Position numbers and translations under genes: made by a program. The notes below the pieces were generated by a model. The model ran no database searches and had not been told where the DNA came from. It saw only the letters and a list, made by a program, of their open reading frames with translations. Positions 44,414 to 54,027 of a stretch of 64,000 nucleotides of DNA are shown here, in pieces. The stretch comes from Mycobacterium conspicuum (GTDB taxonomy: Bacteria > Actinomycetota > Actinomycetes > Mycobacteriales > Mycobacteriaceae), in assembly GCF_010730195.1 (NCBI RefSeq), contig NZ_AP022613.1:682001-746000 (forward strand). The letters run 5' to 3'. How positions within the stretch are numbered: position 1 is the stretch's first letter; each line of letters begins with the position of its first letter.

Positions 44414-46270
44414 ATGGCCCAGCAGGTCCGCGCGCTCTACGGCGCGTCGCTGTCGCCGGACGCGACGGCGTTCGCCCATCTGGTCGACGACGGCGGTTAT
44501 CCCCGTGCGGTGCAACGGTTTCTACGGGGCCGGCGGGCCAGCTCGTCGCGGGATGTGGAGCTACCGGTCGAGGGCGCGGTCTCGCGGGTCATTCACTCTG
44601 CGGACGGTCGGTGGCTGGCCTGCGAAGTCGCCCCGGGCGGCGGAACCCGCAGCCAGATCTGGGTCGTCACCACCGACCCCGACGACCGGATGGCCCGCAG
44701 GATTGACGACATCGACCGCATCGACGGCATCGACGGAAATGATGCCGGCACCGCCGAGCTGATCGCCTGGGACGGCACCCGGGTGGCCGCGATCCTCACC
44801 GGTGAGGACGGCGTCGGGACCTCATGTCTGATCGATCCGGCCGACGGCCAGTGCACGGTGCTGGACCGACGATCCGGCGGCAGACTGGTCGACGCGTGGG
44901 CCGGAGCGTCGCTGATACGAGTCGGGCCACGCGGCTACCACGAACTGATCATGCTGCACGGATCGACCGAAATCGCATTGCTGCCATCAGATCCTGGGTC
45001 CACCACGGAAGACGGCGTCATTCTCGACGACCACCATCCGCGCCGCGTCCGGCACGGCCCGGATAGTGAGCTGTACTACCCGGGCGCGGACGGCAGCGGA
45101 TACGTCCGGGCGCTGATCCGCAGCGACAACGGCTGCGAGCATGCCCGGCTGTTGGAAGTCACGGCCACGCCGGACGGCGTCAGCTACTACGTGGTGGCCG
45201 AGCGCCCCGACTGTGATCTCGACGCGTTCGTCATCAGTGACGACCTGTCCACCGTTGCGTTGCTGTGGAACCTGCAGGGCCGCAGCGAATTACAGATTCT
45301 CGAATACTCCGACAACACGCTGGGAGAACCGATCCCGCTGCCCGGCCTGGTCGCCAGTGAGCTGTCCATCAGTGCGGGCGGGTCGATGGTCGCCGTCACC
45401 GTCGAAGGGCCTTCGACGCCGCGCACCGTCGAGCTCGTCGATCCCCGCTCGCGCCAATGGGAGCCGATCGACCGCGAACCCAGTTGCGGCCCAATCATTC
45501 CGGGATCGGCGGCCACCACGCTGGAAATCATCACCGCACGCGACGGGTTGCGCCTCAACGCCTGGCTGTACCGGCCCGCGCAGCCAACCGGGGCCGCGAT
45601 GATCTATCTGCACGGCGGGCCGGAAGGCCAGGCCCGGCCCGGCTACAGCGAGATCTTCGCGCGGCTGGTCGGCGACGGAGTCGTGGTGCTGGCGCCCAAC
45701 GTTCGCGGCTCCGGCGGCCTGGGCCGGACGTTCGTGCACGCCGACGACAAGGAGAAGCGCTTCGGCGCGATCGACGACGTCGCCGACTGCGTGCGCTTCC
45801 TGGTGGACAACGGCGTGGCCGACCCGACGCGGATCGCCTGCGCGGGCTGGTCCTACGGCGGCTACCTGACGCTGGCGGCCCTGACGTTTCACCCCGAGCT
45901 GTTCGCCGCGGGCGTCAGCATCTGCGGGATGAGCGATCTCACCACGTTCTACCGCAACACCGAGCCGTGGATCGCCGCCGCGGCGTACCCCGAGTACGGC
46001 CACCCGGTGCACGATCGCGAACTGCTGGCGGAGCTCTCCCCGCTGCGCCGCGTGGACGCGTTGACCGCGCCGCTGCTGGTGGTGCACGGCGCCATGGACA
46101 CCAACGTCCCGGTCGGCGAATCGGAGCAAATCGTGGACGCGCTGCGCCGGGCCGGTCGCGACGTGCGCTACCTGCTGTTCGACGACGACGGACACGGGAT
46201 CGTCAAGCGCGAGAATCGCGCGGCGTTGGCCACGGCGATGAGTGAATGGCTGGGCAAGGCCGTCGCCTAG
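44414..46270 (+). CDS. S9-family prolyl oligopeptidase
   Basis: 618-residue cytosolic serine peptidase. The N-terminal two-thirds is a beta-propeller. The C-terminal alpha/beta-hydrolase domain has YLHGGPEGQARPGY, the nucleophile Ser480 in GWSYGG, Asp562 in HGAMDTNVP and His594 in DDGHGI. A short Asp-Ile repeat (DDIDRIDGIDGND) lies in the propeller. The gap to the amidotransferase is 4 bp, so it is in the same operon. It may hydrolyse the small peptide made by the ligases or recycle it. Confidence 0.9.
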   Translation: MAQQVRALYGASLSPDATAFAHLVDDGGYPRAVQRFLRGRRASSSRDVELPVEGAVSRVIHSADGRWLACEVAPGGGTRSQIWVVTTDPDDRMARRIDDIDRIDGIDGNDAGTAELIAWDGTRVAAILTGEDGVGTSCLIDPADGQCTVLDRRSGGRLVDAWAGASLIRVGPRGYHELIMLHGSTEIALLPSDPGSTTEDGVILDDHHPRRVRHGPDSELYYPGADGSGYVRALIRSDNGCEHARLLEVTATPDGVSYYVVAERPDCDLDAFVISDDLSTVALLWNLQGRSELQILEYSDNTLGEPIPLPGLVASELSISAGGSMVAVTVEGPSTPRTVELVDPRSRQWEPIDREPSCGPIIPGSAATTLEIITARDGLRLNAWLYRPAQPTGAAMIYLHGGPEGQARPGYSEIFARLVGDGVVVLAPNVRGSGGLGRTFVHADDKEKRFGAIDDVADCVRFLVDNGVADPTRIACAGWSYGGYLTLAALTFHPELFAAGVSICGMSDLTTFYRNTEPWIAAAAYPEYGHPVHDRELLAELSPLRRVDALTAPLLVVHGAMDTNVPVGESEQIVDALRRAGRDVRYLLFDDDGHGIVKRENRAALATAMSEWLGKAVA

Positions 46271-46280
46271 GCTGGCGGTG

Positions 46281-47702
46281 ATGCGGCACTACTACTCGGC
46301 AGACGCGATCCGCGAGGCGGAAGCCCCGCTGCTGGCCAGCCTGCCCGAGGGTGCGCTGATGCGACGCGCGGCGTTCGGGCTGGCCAGCGAGATCATCTGC
46401 GAGCTGGCCCGGCGCACCGGTGGGGTGGCCGGGCGCCGGGTGTGCGCGGTCGTCGGCTCCGGCGACAACGGCGGCGACGCGCTGTGGGCGGCCACCTTCC
46501 TGCGCCGTCGCGGCGCGGCCGCCGACGCGGTGCTGCTCAACCCGGACCGCACGCATCGCAAGGGGTTGGCGGCGTTCACCAAGGCCGGCGGGAGAATCGT
46601 GCAAAAGGTCTCGGCGGCAACGGATCTCGTCATCGACGGCGTGGTGGGCATTTCCGGATCCGGCCCGCTGCGGCCGGCGGCGGCCGAGGTGTTCGCCGCG
46701 GTGGACGCGGCCGGGATCCCGGTGGTCGCCGTCGACATCCCCAGCGGCGTCGACGCGGCGACCGGAGCGGTCACCGGCCCGGCCGTGCACGCGGCGCTGA
46801 CGGTGACCTTCGGCGGGCTCAAGCCCGTGCACGCGCTGGGCGACTGCGGCCGCGTGCGGTTGGTCGACATCGGGCTCGACCTGCCGGAGACGGACCTGTT
46901 CGGCTTCGAGGCCGCCGATGTGGTGGCGCGCTGGCCGGTGCCCGGCGCCCGCGACGACAAATACACCCAGGGCGTGACCGGCGTGCTGGCCGGCTCGTCG
47001 ACGTATCCGGGCGCGGCGGTGCTGTGCACCGGCGCCGCCGTCGTGACGCATTCCGGCATGGTGCGCTACGCCGGCGGCGCGCATGCCGAGGTGCTCGCGC
47101 GCTGGCCGGAGGTGATCGCCTCGCCCACTCCGTCGTCGGCCGGACGGGTGCAGTCCTGGGTGGTCGGGCCCGGGCTGGGCACCGACGACAAGGGGGCCGC
47201 CGCGCTGTGGTTCGCGCTGGACACCGACCTGCCCGTGATCGTCGACGCCGACGCGCTGACCATCGTGGCGGCCCATCCCGAGGTGCTCGTCGACCGCGCC
47301 GCGCCGACGGTGCTGACGCCGCACGCCGGCGAATTCGCCCGGCTGGCCGGCGCCCCGCCCGGGGACGATCGCGTGAGCGCGTGCCGAAAACTGGCCGACG
47401 CGTTCGGCGCGACCGTGCTGCTCAAGGGGAACGTCACCGTCATCGCTGACCCCGGCGGCCCGGTCTACCTGAACCCGGCGGGACAGTCCTGGGCGGCCAC
47501 CGCCGGCTCCGGGGATGTGCTGTCCGGCATGATCGGCGCGCTGCTGGCGTCGGGGCTGCCGCCGGCCGAGGCGGCCGCGGCCGCGGCGTTCGTGCACGCG
47601 CGGGCGGCGGCGATGTCGGCGGCCGACCCGGGTCCCGGCGAGGCGCCGACGTCGGCGTCACGGATCCTGCACCACATCCGGGCGGCCGTGGCTGCCCTAT
47701 AG
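46281..47702 (+). CDS. nnr: bifunctional NAD(P)HX epimerase/dehydratase
   Basis: Repairs hydrated NAD(P)H. The N-terminal epimerase domain (about 1-205) has GSGDNGGDALWAATFLRRRG. The C-terminal ADP/ATP-dependent dehydratase (about 215-473) has HAGEFARLAG and AGSGDVLSGMIGALLASG. At 473 residues it matches the fused form recalled as Rv3433c. ATG start 10 bp after the peptidase stop. It is followed by gadB after 18 bp. Confidence 0.95.
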   Translation: MRHYYSADAIREAEAPLLASLPEGALMRRAAFGLASEIICELARRTGGVAGRRVCAVVGSGDNGGDALWAATFLRRRGAAADAVLLNPDRTHRKGLAAFTKAGGRIVQKVSAATDLVIDGVVGISGSGPLRPAAAEVFAAVDAAGIPVVAVDIPSGVDAATGAVTGPAVHAALTVTFGGLKPVHALGDCGRVRLVDIGLDLPETDLFGFEAADVVARWPVPGARDDKYTQGVTGVLAGSSTYPGAAVLCTGAAVVTHSGMVRYAGGAHAEVLARWPEVIASPTPSSAGRVQSWVVGPGLGTDDKGAAALWFALDTDLPVIVDADALTIVAAHPEVLVDRAAPTVLTPHAGEFARLAGAPPGDDRVSACRKLADAFGATVLLKGNVTVIADPGGPVYLNPAGQSWAATAGSGDVLSGMIGALLASGLPPAEAAAAAAFVHARAAAMSAADPGPGEAPTSASRILHHIRAAVAAL

Positions 47703-47720
47703 ACCTTAGAGAGGAATCCC

Positions 47721-49103
47721 GTGCCCCAACATCCGTCCATGCCAGCGCATTCCATCGCCCCCGCCTACACCGGCCGCCTGTTCACCGCGCCGGTACCCGC
47801 GCTGCGGCTGCCCGAGGAATCCATGGACCCCGACGCCGCCTACCGCTTCATTCACGACGAGCTGATGCTCGACGGCAGCTCGCGGCTGAACCTGGCCACC
47901 TTCGTCACCACCTGGATGGACCCCGAGGCCGGGCGGCTGATGGCCGAGACCTTCGACAAGAACATGATCGACAAGGACGAATATCCGGCCACCGCGGCCA
48001 TCGAGCAGCGCTGCGTGTGCATGGTCGCCGACCTGTTCCACGCCGACGGCCTGCGCGACGACGACCCCTCCAGCGCGTGCGGGGTGTCGACGATCGGGTC
48101 CAGCGAGGCGGTGATGCTGGGTGGGCTGGCGATGAAATGGCGGTGGCGGGCGAAGGTCGGGAAAGACTGGAAGGGTCGCACCCCCAACCTGGTGATGGGC
48201 TCCAACGTGCAGGTGGTGTGGGAGAAGTTCTGCCGCTACTTCGACGTCGAGCCGCGCTACCTGCCGATGGAGGAGGGGCGCTACGTCATCACCCCCAAGC
48301 AGGTGGTCGAGGCGGTCGATGAGGACACCATCGGGGTGGTGGCGATCCTGGGCACCACCTACACCGGCGAGCTGGAACCCATCGCGCAGATCTGCGCGGC
48401 GCTGGACAAGCTGGCGGCGGGCGGGGGAGTCGACGTTCCGGTGCACGTCGACGCCGCCAGCGGCGGCTTCGTGGTGCCGTTCTTGCACCCCGACCTGAAG
48501 TGGGACTTCCGGCTGCCGCGGGTGGTGTCGATCAACGTCAGCGGCCACAAGTACGGCCTGACCTACCCCGGCGTCGGGTTCGTGGTTTGGCGCAGCAAGG
48601 AGTACCTGCCCGAGGACCTGGTGTTCCACGTCAACTACCTGGGCGGCGACATGCCGACGTTCACGCTGAACTTCTCCCGCCCCGGCAATCAGGTGGTCGG
48701 CCAGTACTACAACTTCCTGCGGCTGGGCCGCGAGGGCTACACCCAGGTGATGCAGACGCTGTCGTCGACCGCGCGCTGGCTGGCCGAGCAGCTGCGCGTC
48801 GGGGACCACTGCGAGCTGATCTCGGACGGCTCGGCGATCCCGGTGGTCAGCTTCCGGCTGCAGCGCGGCCTGGGCTACACCGAGTTCGACGTTTCGCATG
48901 AACTGCGCGGTTACGGCTGGCAGGTGCCCGCCTACACGATGCCGGACAACGCCACCGACATCTCTGTGCTGCGCATCGTGGTGCGTGAGGGGCTGTCCGC
49001 CGACCTGGCCCGGGCGCTGCACGACGACGCCCGCAGCGCGCTGGCCTCGCTGGACAAGCTCAAGCCGGGCGGGCACTACCGCGCCGAGCACTTCGCGCAC
49101 TGA
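47721..49103 (+). CDS. gadB: glutamate decarboxylase
   Basis: PLP enzyme of 460 residues converting glutamate to GABA with consumption of a proton. GTG start after GAGAGGA. Motifs are HVDAASGGFVVPF and NVSGHKYGLTYPGVGF with PLP-binding Lys277, the same region as E. coli GadB Lys276. No antiporter gene is nearby, so a role in GABA-shunt metabolism is as likely as acid resistance. An imperfect hairpin follows the stop. Confidence 0.95.
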   Translation: MPQHPSMPAHSIAPAYTGRLFTAPVPALRLPEESMDPDAAYRFIHDELMLDGSSRLNLATFVTTWMDPEAGRLMAETFDKNMIDKDEYPATAAIEQRCVCMVADLFHADGLRDDDPSSACGVSTIGSSEAVMLGGLAMKWRWRAKVGKDWKGRTPNLVMGSNVQVVWEKFCRYFDVEPRYLPMEEGRYVITPKQVVEAVDEDTIGVVAILGTTYTGELEPIAQICAALDKLAAGGGVDVPVHVDAASGGFVVPFLHPDLKWDFRLPRVVSINVSGHKYGLTYPGVGFVVWRSKEYLPEDLVFHVNYLGGDMPTFTLNFSRPGNQVVGQYYNFLRLGREGYTQVMQTLSSTARWLAEQLRVGDHCELISDGSAIPVVSFRLQRGLGYTEFDVSHELRGYGWQVPAYTMPDNATDISVLRIVVREGLSADLARALHDDARSALASLDKLKPGGHYRAEHFAH

Positions 49104-49114
49104 GTCCTTGCGCT

Positions 49115-49174
49115 CGCGAGCCGAACCGCACTGCGAAATCAGCGCAGGATTTTCGCACTGACGTTCGGTTCGCG
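49115..49174 (+). terminator. long imperfect inverted repeat between gadB and alr
   Basis: CGCGAGCCGAAC pairs with GTTCGGTTCGCG (one mismatch), and inner TGCGAAATC pairs with GATTTTCGCA (one bulge). The stem spans most of the 103-bp gap. There is no T-run. It is probably the gadB transcription end. Confidence 0.5.
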
Positions 49175-49206
49175 GGCGCTCGCGGCACTTCTGGGACAAT
49201 GGCGGC

Positions 49207-50367
49207 GTGGCTGTTACGCCGATATCGCTGAGGCCCGGGGTCCTCGCCGAGGCCGTGGTGGACCTCGGGGCAATCGAACACAACGTGCGGGTGCTGCGCG
49301 AGCACGCCGGCTCCGCGCAGGTGATGGCCGTCGTCAAGGCCGACGGCTATGGCCACGGGGCCGCGCGGGTCGCCCGCGCCGCGCTGGCCGCCGGGGCGGC
49401 CGAACTGGGGGTGGCCACGGTCGACGAGGCACTGGCGCTGCGGGCCGACGACATCTGCGTGCCGGTGCTGGCCTGGTTGCATGCGCCCGGCACCGACTTC
49501 GGGCCCGCGCTGCTGGCCGACGTCGAGATCGCGGTGTCCTCGATACGTCAGCTCGACGAACTGCTCGGCGCGGCGCAGCGGACCGGGCGCACCGCGACGG
49601 TGACTGTCAAGGTCGACACCGGGCTGAATCGCAACGGTGTGCCCGCCGCGGAATACCCGACGATGCTGCAGACATTGCGGGTCGGCGCCGCCGAGGGCGC
49701 CCTGCGCCTGCGCGGGCTGATGTCGCACCTGGTGTACGCCGACCAGCCCGACAACCCGATCAACGACGTTCAGGCCCAACGGTTCTCCGAGATGCTGGCC
49801 CACGCGCGCGATCAGGGGGTGCAATTCGAGGTGGCGCACCTGGCGAACTCGTCGGCCACCCTGTCGCGCCCCGATCTGGCCCTTGATCTGGTGCGCCCGG
49901 GCATCGCGGTGTACGGCCTGAGCCCGGTGCCGCAGCTGGGCGACATGGGCCTGATTCCGGCGATGACGGTGAAATGCGCTGTGGCACTGGTCAAATCGAT
50001 TCGCGCCGGCGAAAGCGTCTCCTACGGTCACACCTGGACCGCGCAGCGCGACACCAATCTGGCGCTGCTGCCGATCGGCTACGCCGACGGCGTGTTCCGC
50101 GCGCTGGGCGGGCGGCTGGACGTACTGATCAACGGCCGGCGCCGCCCGGGCGTCGGGCGGATCTGCATGGACCAGTTCGTCGTCGACCTGGGCCCCGGGC
50201 AGCCCGACGTCGCCGAGGGCGACGAGGCGATCCTGTTCGGGCCGGGCACCGCGGGCGAGCCCACCGCGCAGGACTGGGCGGATCTGCTCGACACCATCCA
50301 CTACGAAGTGGTCACCAGCCCGCGCGGTCGCATTACCAGAACCTATCGCGAGGCCGAAAACCGTTGA
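49207..50367 (+). CDS. alr: alanine racemase
   Basis: PLP enzyme making D-alanine for peptidoglycan. 386 residues, GTG start. The PLP lysine is Lys44 in AVVKADGYGHG. The second catalytic residue is the Tyr in SYGHTW, and RICMDQFVVDLG is conserved near the C-terminus. It begins a tightly overlapping run with a hydrolase and the t6A genes. Confidence 0.97.
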   Translation: MAVTPISLRPGVLAEAVVDLGAIEHNVRVLREHAGSAQVMAVVKADGYGHGAARVARAALAAGAAELGVATVDEALALRADDICVPVLAWLHAPGTDFGPALLADVEIAVSSIRQLDELLGAAQRTGRTATVTVKVDTGLNRNGVPAAEYPTMLQTLRVGAAEGALRLRGLMSHLVYADQPDNPINDVQAQRFSEMLAHARDQGVQFEVAHLANSSATLSRPDLALDLVRPGIAVYGLSPVPQLGDMGLIPAMTVKCAVALVKSIRAGESVSYGHTWTAQRDTNLALLPIGYADGVFRALGGRLDVLINGRRRPGVGRICMDQFVVDLGPGQPDVAEGDEAILFGPGTAGEPTAQDWADLLDTIHYEVVTSPRGRITRTYREAENR

Positions 50368-51470
50368 GTGATGAAGAAACCCGCAAGCGCAGGGCCTGGC
50401 TTGCGGGGGGCGCCGGGGTGAGCGCGGTGGCTACCATCGTCGGGGCATCGGCCCGGCGTTCGATGACCGCCCGGGCCGCCGCGCTCGAAGATCCTTACGC
50501 TGGCGAGGATTTCGACGACGTGGACGTCGACCGTAGCTACGTGGTGAGCGCGCCCGATGGGGTGCGGTTGACGGTGCGCGAGGACGGCCCGACGGACGCC
50601 CCGCTGACCCTGGTCTTCGTGCACGGATTCTGTCTGCGCATGGGCGCCTTCCACTTTCAGCGTCGGCGCCTGGCCGGGCACTGGGTATCCGATGTGCGGA
50701 TGGTCTTCTACGACCAGCGCGGTCACGGCGAGTCCGCCGAGGCCGACCCCGAGACCTACACGCTGACCCAACTGGGCAAGGACCTGGAAGCCGTGCTGCG
50801 GGCGGCGGTGCCGCGCGGGGCGATCGTATTGGTCGGCCATTCGATGGGCGGCATGACCGTGTTGTCGCACGCCCGGCAGTTCCCCGAGCGGTACGGCCGC
50901 CGGATTGTCGGTGCGGCATTGATCTCCTCCGCCGCCGAAGGTGTGACCCGGTCCCCCCTGGGCGAGATACTGAAAAACCCTGCGCTGGAAGCGATCCGGT
51001 TCACCGCCCGGTCCGCACCCAGTCTGCTGCACCGCGGCCGCACCGTGTCACGGTCGCTGATCGCTCCCATCCTGCGCGCCGCCTCCTTCAGCGACCTGCA
51101 AGTCAGCCGCAGCCTGGACGCGTTCTCCCAGCGGATGATGAACGAGACCCCGATCGCCACCATGGTCGGCTTCCTGCCCGCGCTGGAAGCGCACGACGAA
51201 ACCGCCGGGCTGTGGACGCTGTTGCGGGTCCCGACGCTGATCGCCTGCGGTGACCACGACCTGCTCACCCCCGACGAGTACTCGCGAAAGATGGCGGCCT
51301 GTATGCCGCGATCCGAACTGGTCATCGTCACCGGCGCCAGCCACCTGGCGCTGCTGGACAAACCCGACGCCATCAACGACGGACTGATCCGGCTGGTCAA
51401 CCGGTCGCGGCCGAGCAAGATGGCGCAGCGGTACCGCCGGCTTCGGGAATGGTTGTGCCGCGATGACTAG
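50364..51470 (+). CDS. alpha/beta hydrolase with N-terminal membrane anchor
   Basis: 368 residues. The TTG start overlaps the alr stop (TTGA). A basic n-region and hydrophobic stretch (WLAGGAGVSAVATIVGASARR) suggest a signal anchor. The hydrolase core has VFVHGFCLRMGAF, FYDQRGHGES and nucleophile Ser160 in GHSMGG. A late Asp (CGDHDLL) and a His (GASHLALLD) complete the triad. Substrate unknown. It is overlapped by tsaE by 8 bp. Confidence 0.88.
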   Translation: MSDEETRKRRAWLAGGAGVSAVATIVGASARRSMTARAAALEDPYAGEDFDDVDVDRSYVVSAPDGVRLTVREDGPTDAPLTLVFVHGFCLRMGAFHFQRRRLAGHWVSDVRMVFYDQRGHGESAEADPETYTLTQLGKDLEAVLRAAVPRGAIVLVGHSMGGMTVLSHARQFPERYGRRIVGAALISSAAEGVTRSPLGEILKNPALEAIRFTARSAPSLLHRGRTVSRSLIAPILRAASFSDLQVSRSLDAFSQRMMNETPIATMVGFLPALEAHDETAGLWTLLRVPTLIACGDHDLLTPDEYSRKMAACMPRSELVIVTGASHLALLDKPDAINDGLIRLVNRSRPSKMAQRYRRLREWLCRDD

Positions 51471-51921
51471 CTCGGGAACCGCCACACTCGAACGGGTCGA
51501 GGACACCGTCGCGCTGGGCTCCCGGCTCGGGGAGCAGCTGCGCGCCGGTGACGTCGTCGTCCTGTCCGGTCCGCTGGGCGCGGGAAAGACGGTGCTGGCC
51601 AAGGGGATTGCCGCGGCGATGGACGTCGACGGCCCGGTCACGTCGCCGACCTACGTGCTGGCGCGGGTGCATCCGCCGCGACGACCCGGTGCCCCGGCGA
51701 TGATCCACGTCGACGTCTACCGGCTGTTGGACCGCAACGCCGCCGACCTGCTCGACGAGCTGGAATCGCTGGACCTCGACACCGAGCTGGCCGACGCGGT
51801 CGTCGTGGTGGAGTGGGGCGAGGGTCTGGCCGAACGCCTCGCCGAGCGCCACCTCGACATCCGTCTCGAACGAATCAGCCATTCCGACACCAGGATTGCG
51901 ACGTGGGAGTGGGGCTCATGA
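51463..51921 (+). CDS. tsaE: tRNA t6A synthesis ATPase TsaE
   Basis: 152-residue P-loop protein that powers the TsaB-TsaD complex. Walker A is GPLGAGKT, the switch motif is TSPTYVLAR, and VVVVEWGEGL closes the core. The ATG lies inside the end of the hydrolase gene. Its stop overlaps the tsaB start as ATGA. Confidence 0.95.
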   Translation: MTSSGTATLERVEDTVALGSRLGEQLRAGDVVVLSGPLGAGKTVLAKGIAAAMDVDGPVTSPTYVLARVHPPRRPGAPAMIHVDVYRLLDRNAADLLDELESLDLDTELADAVVVVEWGEGLAERLAERHLDIRLERISHSDTRIATWEWGS

Positions 51922-52538
51922 GCGCCATCCTGACCCTCGACACCTCCACTCCGGCGGTGACGGCGGGCATCGTGCGCCGCGACGATCTCAGCGTGCTGGC
52001 CGAGCGGGTCACCATCGACGCCCGCGCACATGCCGAGCGGCTGACGCCCAACGTGCTGGCCGCGCTGACCGACGCCGAACTGACCATGGCCGACCTCGAC
52101 GCCGTCGTGGTGGGCTGCGGGCCCGGCCCCTTCACCGGCCTGCGGGCCGGGATGGCGACCGCCGCCGCCTACGGACACGCGCTGGGCATCCCGGTGCACG
52201 GGGTGTGCAGCCTGGACGCGATCGGCGTGCTGACCACCGGCGACACCCTGGTGGTCACCGACGCCCGTCGCCGCGAAATCTATTGGGCGCGATACCAAGA
52301 CGGGTCACGCACCGACGGTCCCGCGGTCAGCGCCCCCGCCGACGTCGACCCCGGCCCGGCGCGGGCGGTGGCCGGCTCACCCGAGCACGCGGCGCTGTTC
52401 GACCTGCCGCGCTGCGAGCCGGTCTACCCGACCCCGGCCGGCCTGGTCGCCGCGGTGAACTGGGCCGACGAACCCGCGCCGTTGGTGGCGTTGTACCTGC
52501 GCCGGCCCGACGCCAAGCCGCTGGCGGCGCACCCATGA
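51918..52538 (+). CDS. tsaB: tRNA t6A synthesis protein TsaB
   Basis: 206-residue ASKHA-fold partner that scaffolds TsaD. It starts MSAILTLDTSTPAVTAGIV and contains GCGPGPFTGLRAGMATA. It lacks the metal-binding histidines of TsaD, as expected. Coupled by ATGA at both ends. A reading 35 residues longer lies inside tsaE and is rejected. Confidence 0.95.
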   Translation: MSAILTLDTSTPAVTAGIVRRDDLSVLAERVTIDARAHAERLTPNVLAALTDAELTMADLDAVVVGCGPGPFTGLRAGMATAAAYGHALGIPVHGVCSLDAIGVLTTGDTLVVTDARRREIYWARYQDGSRTDGPAVSAPADVDPGPARAVAGSPEHAALFDLPRCEPVYPTPAGLVAAVNWADEPAPLVALYLRRPDAKPLAAHP

Positions 52539-53002
52539 CCGCGCACCTCGAGCCCGTCACCGTCGGGGCGCTGACCCCCGCCGACGCCGCCCGGTGCGCC
52601 GAGCTGGAGGCGCAGCTGTTCGACGGCGACGACCCGTGGCCGGCGGTGGCGTTCCAGCGCGAATTGGCCGCCACCCACAACCATTACGTCGCCGCGCGCG
52701 CCAACGGCGTGCTGGTCGGCTACGCTGGCATCTCGCGGCTGGGCCGCAAACCGCCGTTCGAGTACGAGGTGCACACCATCGGCGTGGATCCGGCATTCCA
52801 AGGGCAGGGCATCGGCCGCAGGATGCTGGCGCAGCTGTTGGAGTTCGCCGACGGCGGCGTCGTCTACCTGGAGGTCCGCACCGACAACGAGGCGGCCATC
52901 GCGCTGTACCGCAGCATGGGATTCGAACAGGTCGGCCTGCGCAAGCGCTACTACCGGGTGAGCGGCGCCGACGCCTACACGATGCGCCGGGAGGCCCTGT
53001 GA
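52535..53002 (+). CDS. rimI: ribosomal protein S18-alanine N-acetyltransferase-like
   Basis: 155-residue GNAT. The acetyl-CoA motif is VDPAFQGQGIGRRMLAQLL. LEVRTDNEAAIALYRSMGFE is the typical RimI C-terminal core. It probably acetylates protein N-termini, including S18. Coupled to tsaB (ATGA) and tsaD (GTGA), the usual actinobacterial arrangement. Confidence 0.93.
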   Translation: MTAHLEPVTVGALTPADAARCAELEAQLFDGDDPWPAVAFQRELAATHNHYVAARANGVLVGYAGISRLGRKPPFEYEVHTIGVDPAFQGQGIGRRMLAQLLEFADGGVVYLEVRTDNEAAIALYRSMGFEQVGLRKRYYRVSGADAYTMRREAL

Positions 53003-54024
53003 CCGTCGTTCTGGCCATCGAAACCTCTTGCGACGAAACGGGAGTCGGCATCGCGCGGCTGGACCGCGATGGCACCGTGACCATGCTGGCCGACGAGGTC
53101 GCGTCCAGCGTCGACGAGCACGTCCGGTTCGGCGGCGTCGTTCCCGAGATCGCGTCCCGCGCGCACCTGGAGGCGCTCGGCCCGGCCATGCGCCGCGCGC
53201 TGGACGCAGCCGGTCTGGACCGGCCCGATATCGTCGCGGCCACCATCGGGCCCGGGCTGGCCGGCGCCCTGTTGGTGGGAGTCGCTGCGGCCAAGGCGTA
53301 TTCGGCCGCGTGGGACATTCCGTTCTACGCCGTCAACCACCTGGGCGGGCATCTGGCCGCCGACGTCTACGCGCACGGACCGCTGCCCGAATGCGTGGCG
53401 CTGCTGGTGTCCGGGGGCCACACCCATTTGTTGCATGTGCGTTCGCTCGGCGAGCCGATCATCGAGCTGGGCAGCACCGTCGACGACGCGGCGGGGGAGG
53501 CCTACGACAAGGTGGCGCGGCTGCTGGGCCTGGGCTACCCGGGCGGCAAGGTCCTCGACGACCTGGCCCGCAGCGGCGACCCCGACGCGATCACGTTCCC
53601 GCGCGGCATGACCGGCCCGCGCGATGACCCCTACGCGTTCAGCTTCTCCGGGCTCAAGACGGCGGTCGCCCGGTATGTGGAGAGCCACCCGGACGCCGCC
53701 ACGGCCGACATCGCCGCCGGGTTCCAGGAAGCCGTCGCCGACGTGCTGACCCGCAAGGCGGTGCGCGCGGCCACCGCACTCGGAGTGCAGACCCTGCTGA
53801 TCGCGGGGGGAGTGGCCGCCAACTCGCGGCTACGGGAGCTGGCCGCGCAGCGCTGCGCCGCGACGGGCCTCGCGCTGCGGATCCCGCCGCTGCGGCTGTG
53901 CACCGACAACGGCGCCATGATCGCCGCGTTCGCCGCGCACCTGGTGGCCGCGGGAGCGCCGCCGTCGCCGCTGGACGTGGCAACCGACCCGGGTCTGCCG
54001 GTGGTGCGCGGGCAGCTGCCCTGA
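52999..54024 (+). CDS. tsaD: tRNA N6-adenosine threonylcarbamoyltransferase
   Basis: 341 residues, GTG start. It transfers threonylcarbamoyl to A37 of ANN-decoding tRNAs. The metal-binding motif is NHLGGHLAA. Others are AIETSCDETGVGI, SGGHTHLL, GSTVDDAAGEAYDKVARLLG (in part) and GGVAANSRLREL. It is the last gene of the run, convergent with a secreted protein gene 3 bp away. Confidence 0.97.
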   Translation: MTVVLAIETSCDETGVGIARLDRDGTVTMLADEVASSVDEHVRFGGVVPEIASRAHLEALGPAMRRALDAAGLDRPDIVAATIGPGLAGALLVGVAAAKAYSAAWDIPFYAVNHLGGHLAADVYAHGPLPECVALLVSGGHTHLLHVRSLGEPIIELGSTVDDAAGEAYDKVARLLGLGYPGGKVLDDLARSGDPDAITFPRGMTGPRDDPYAFSFSGLKTAVARYVESHPDAATADIAAGFQEAVADVLTRKAVRAATALGVQTLLIAGGVAANSRLRELAAQRCAATGLALRIPPLRLCTDNGAMIAAFAAHLVAAGAPPSPLDVATDPGLPVVRGQLP

Positions 54025-54027
54025 CCG

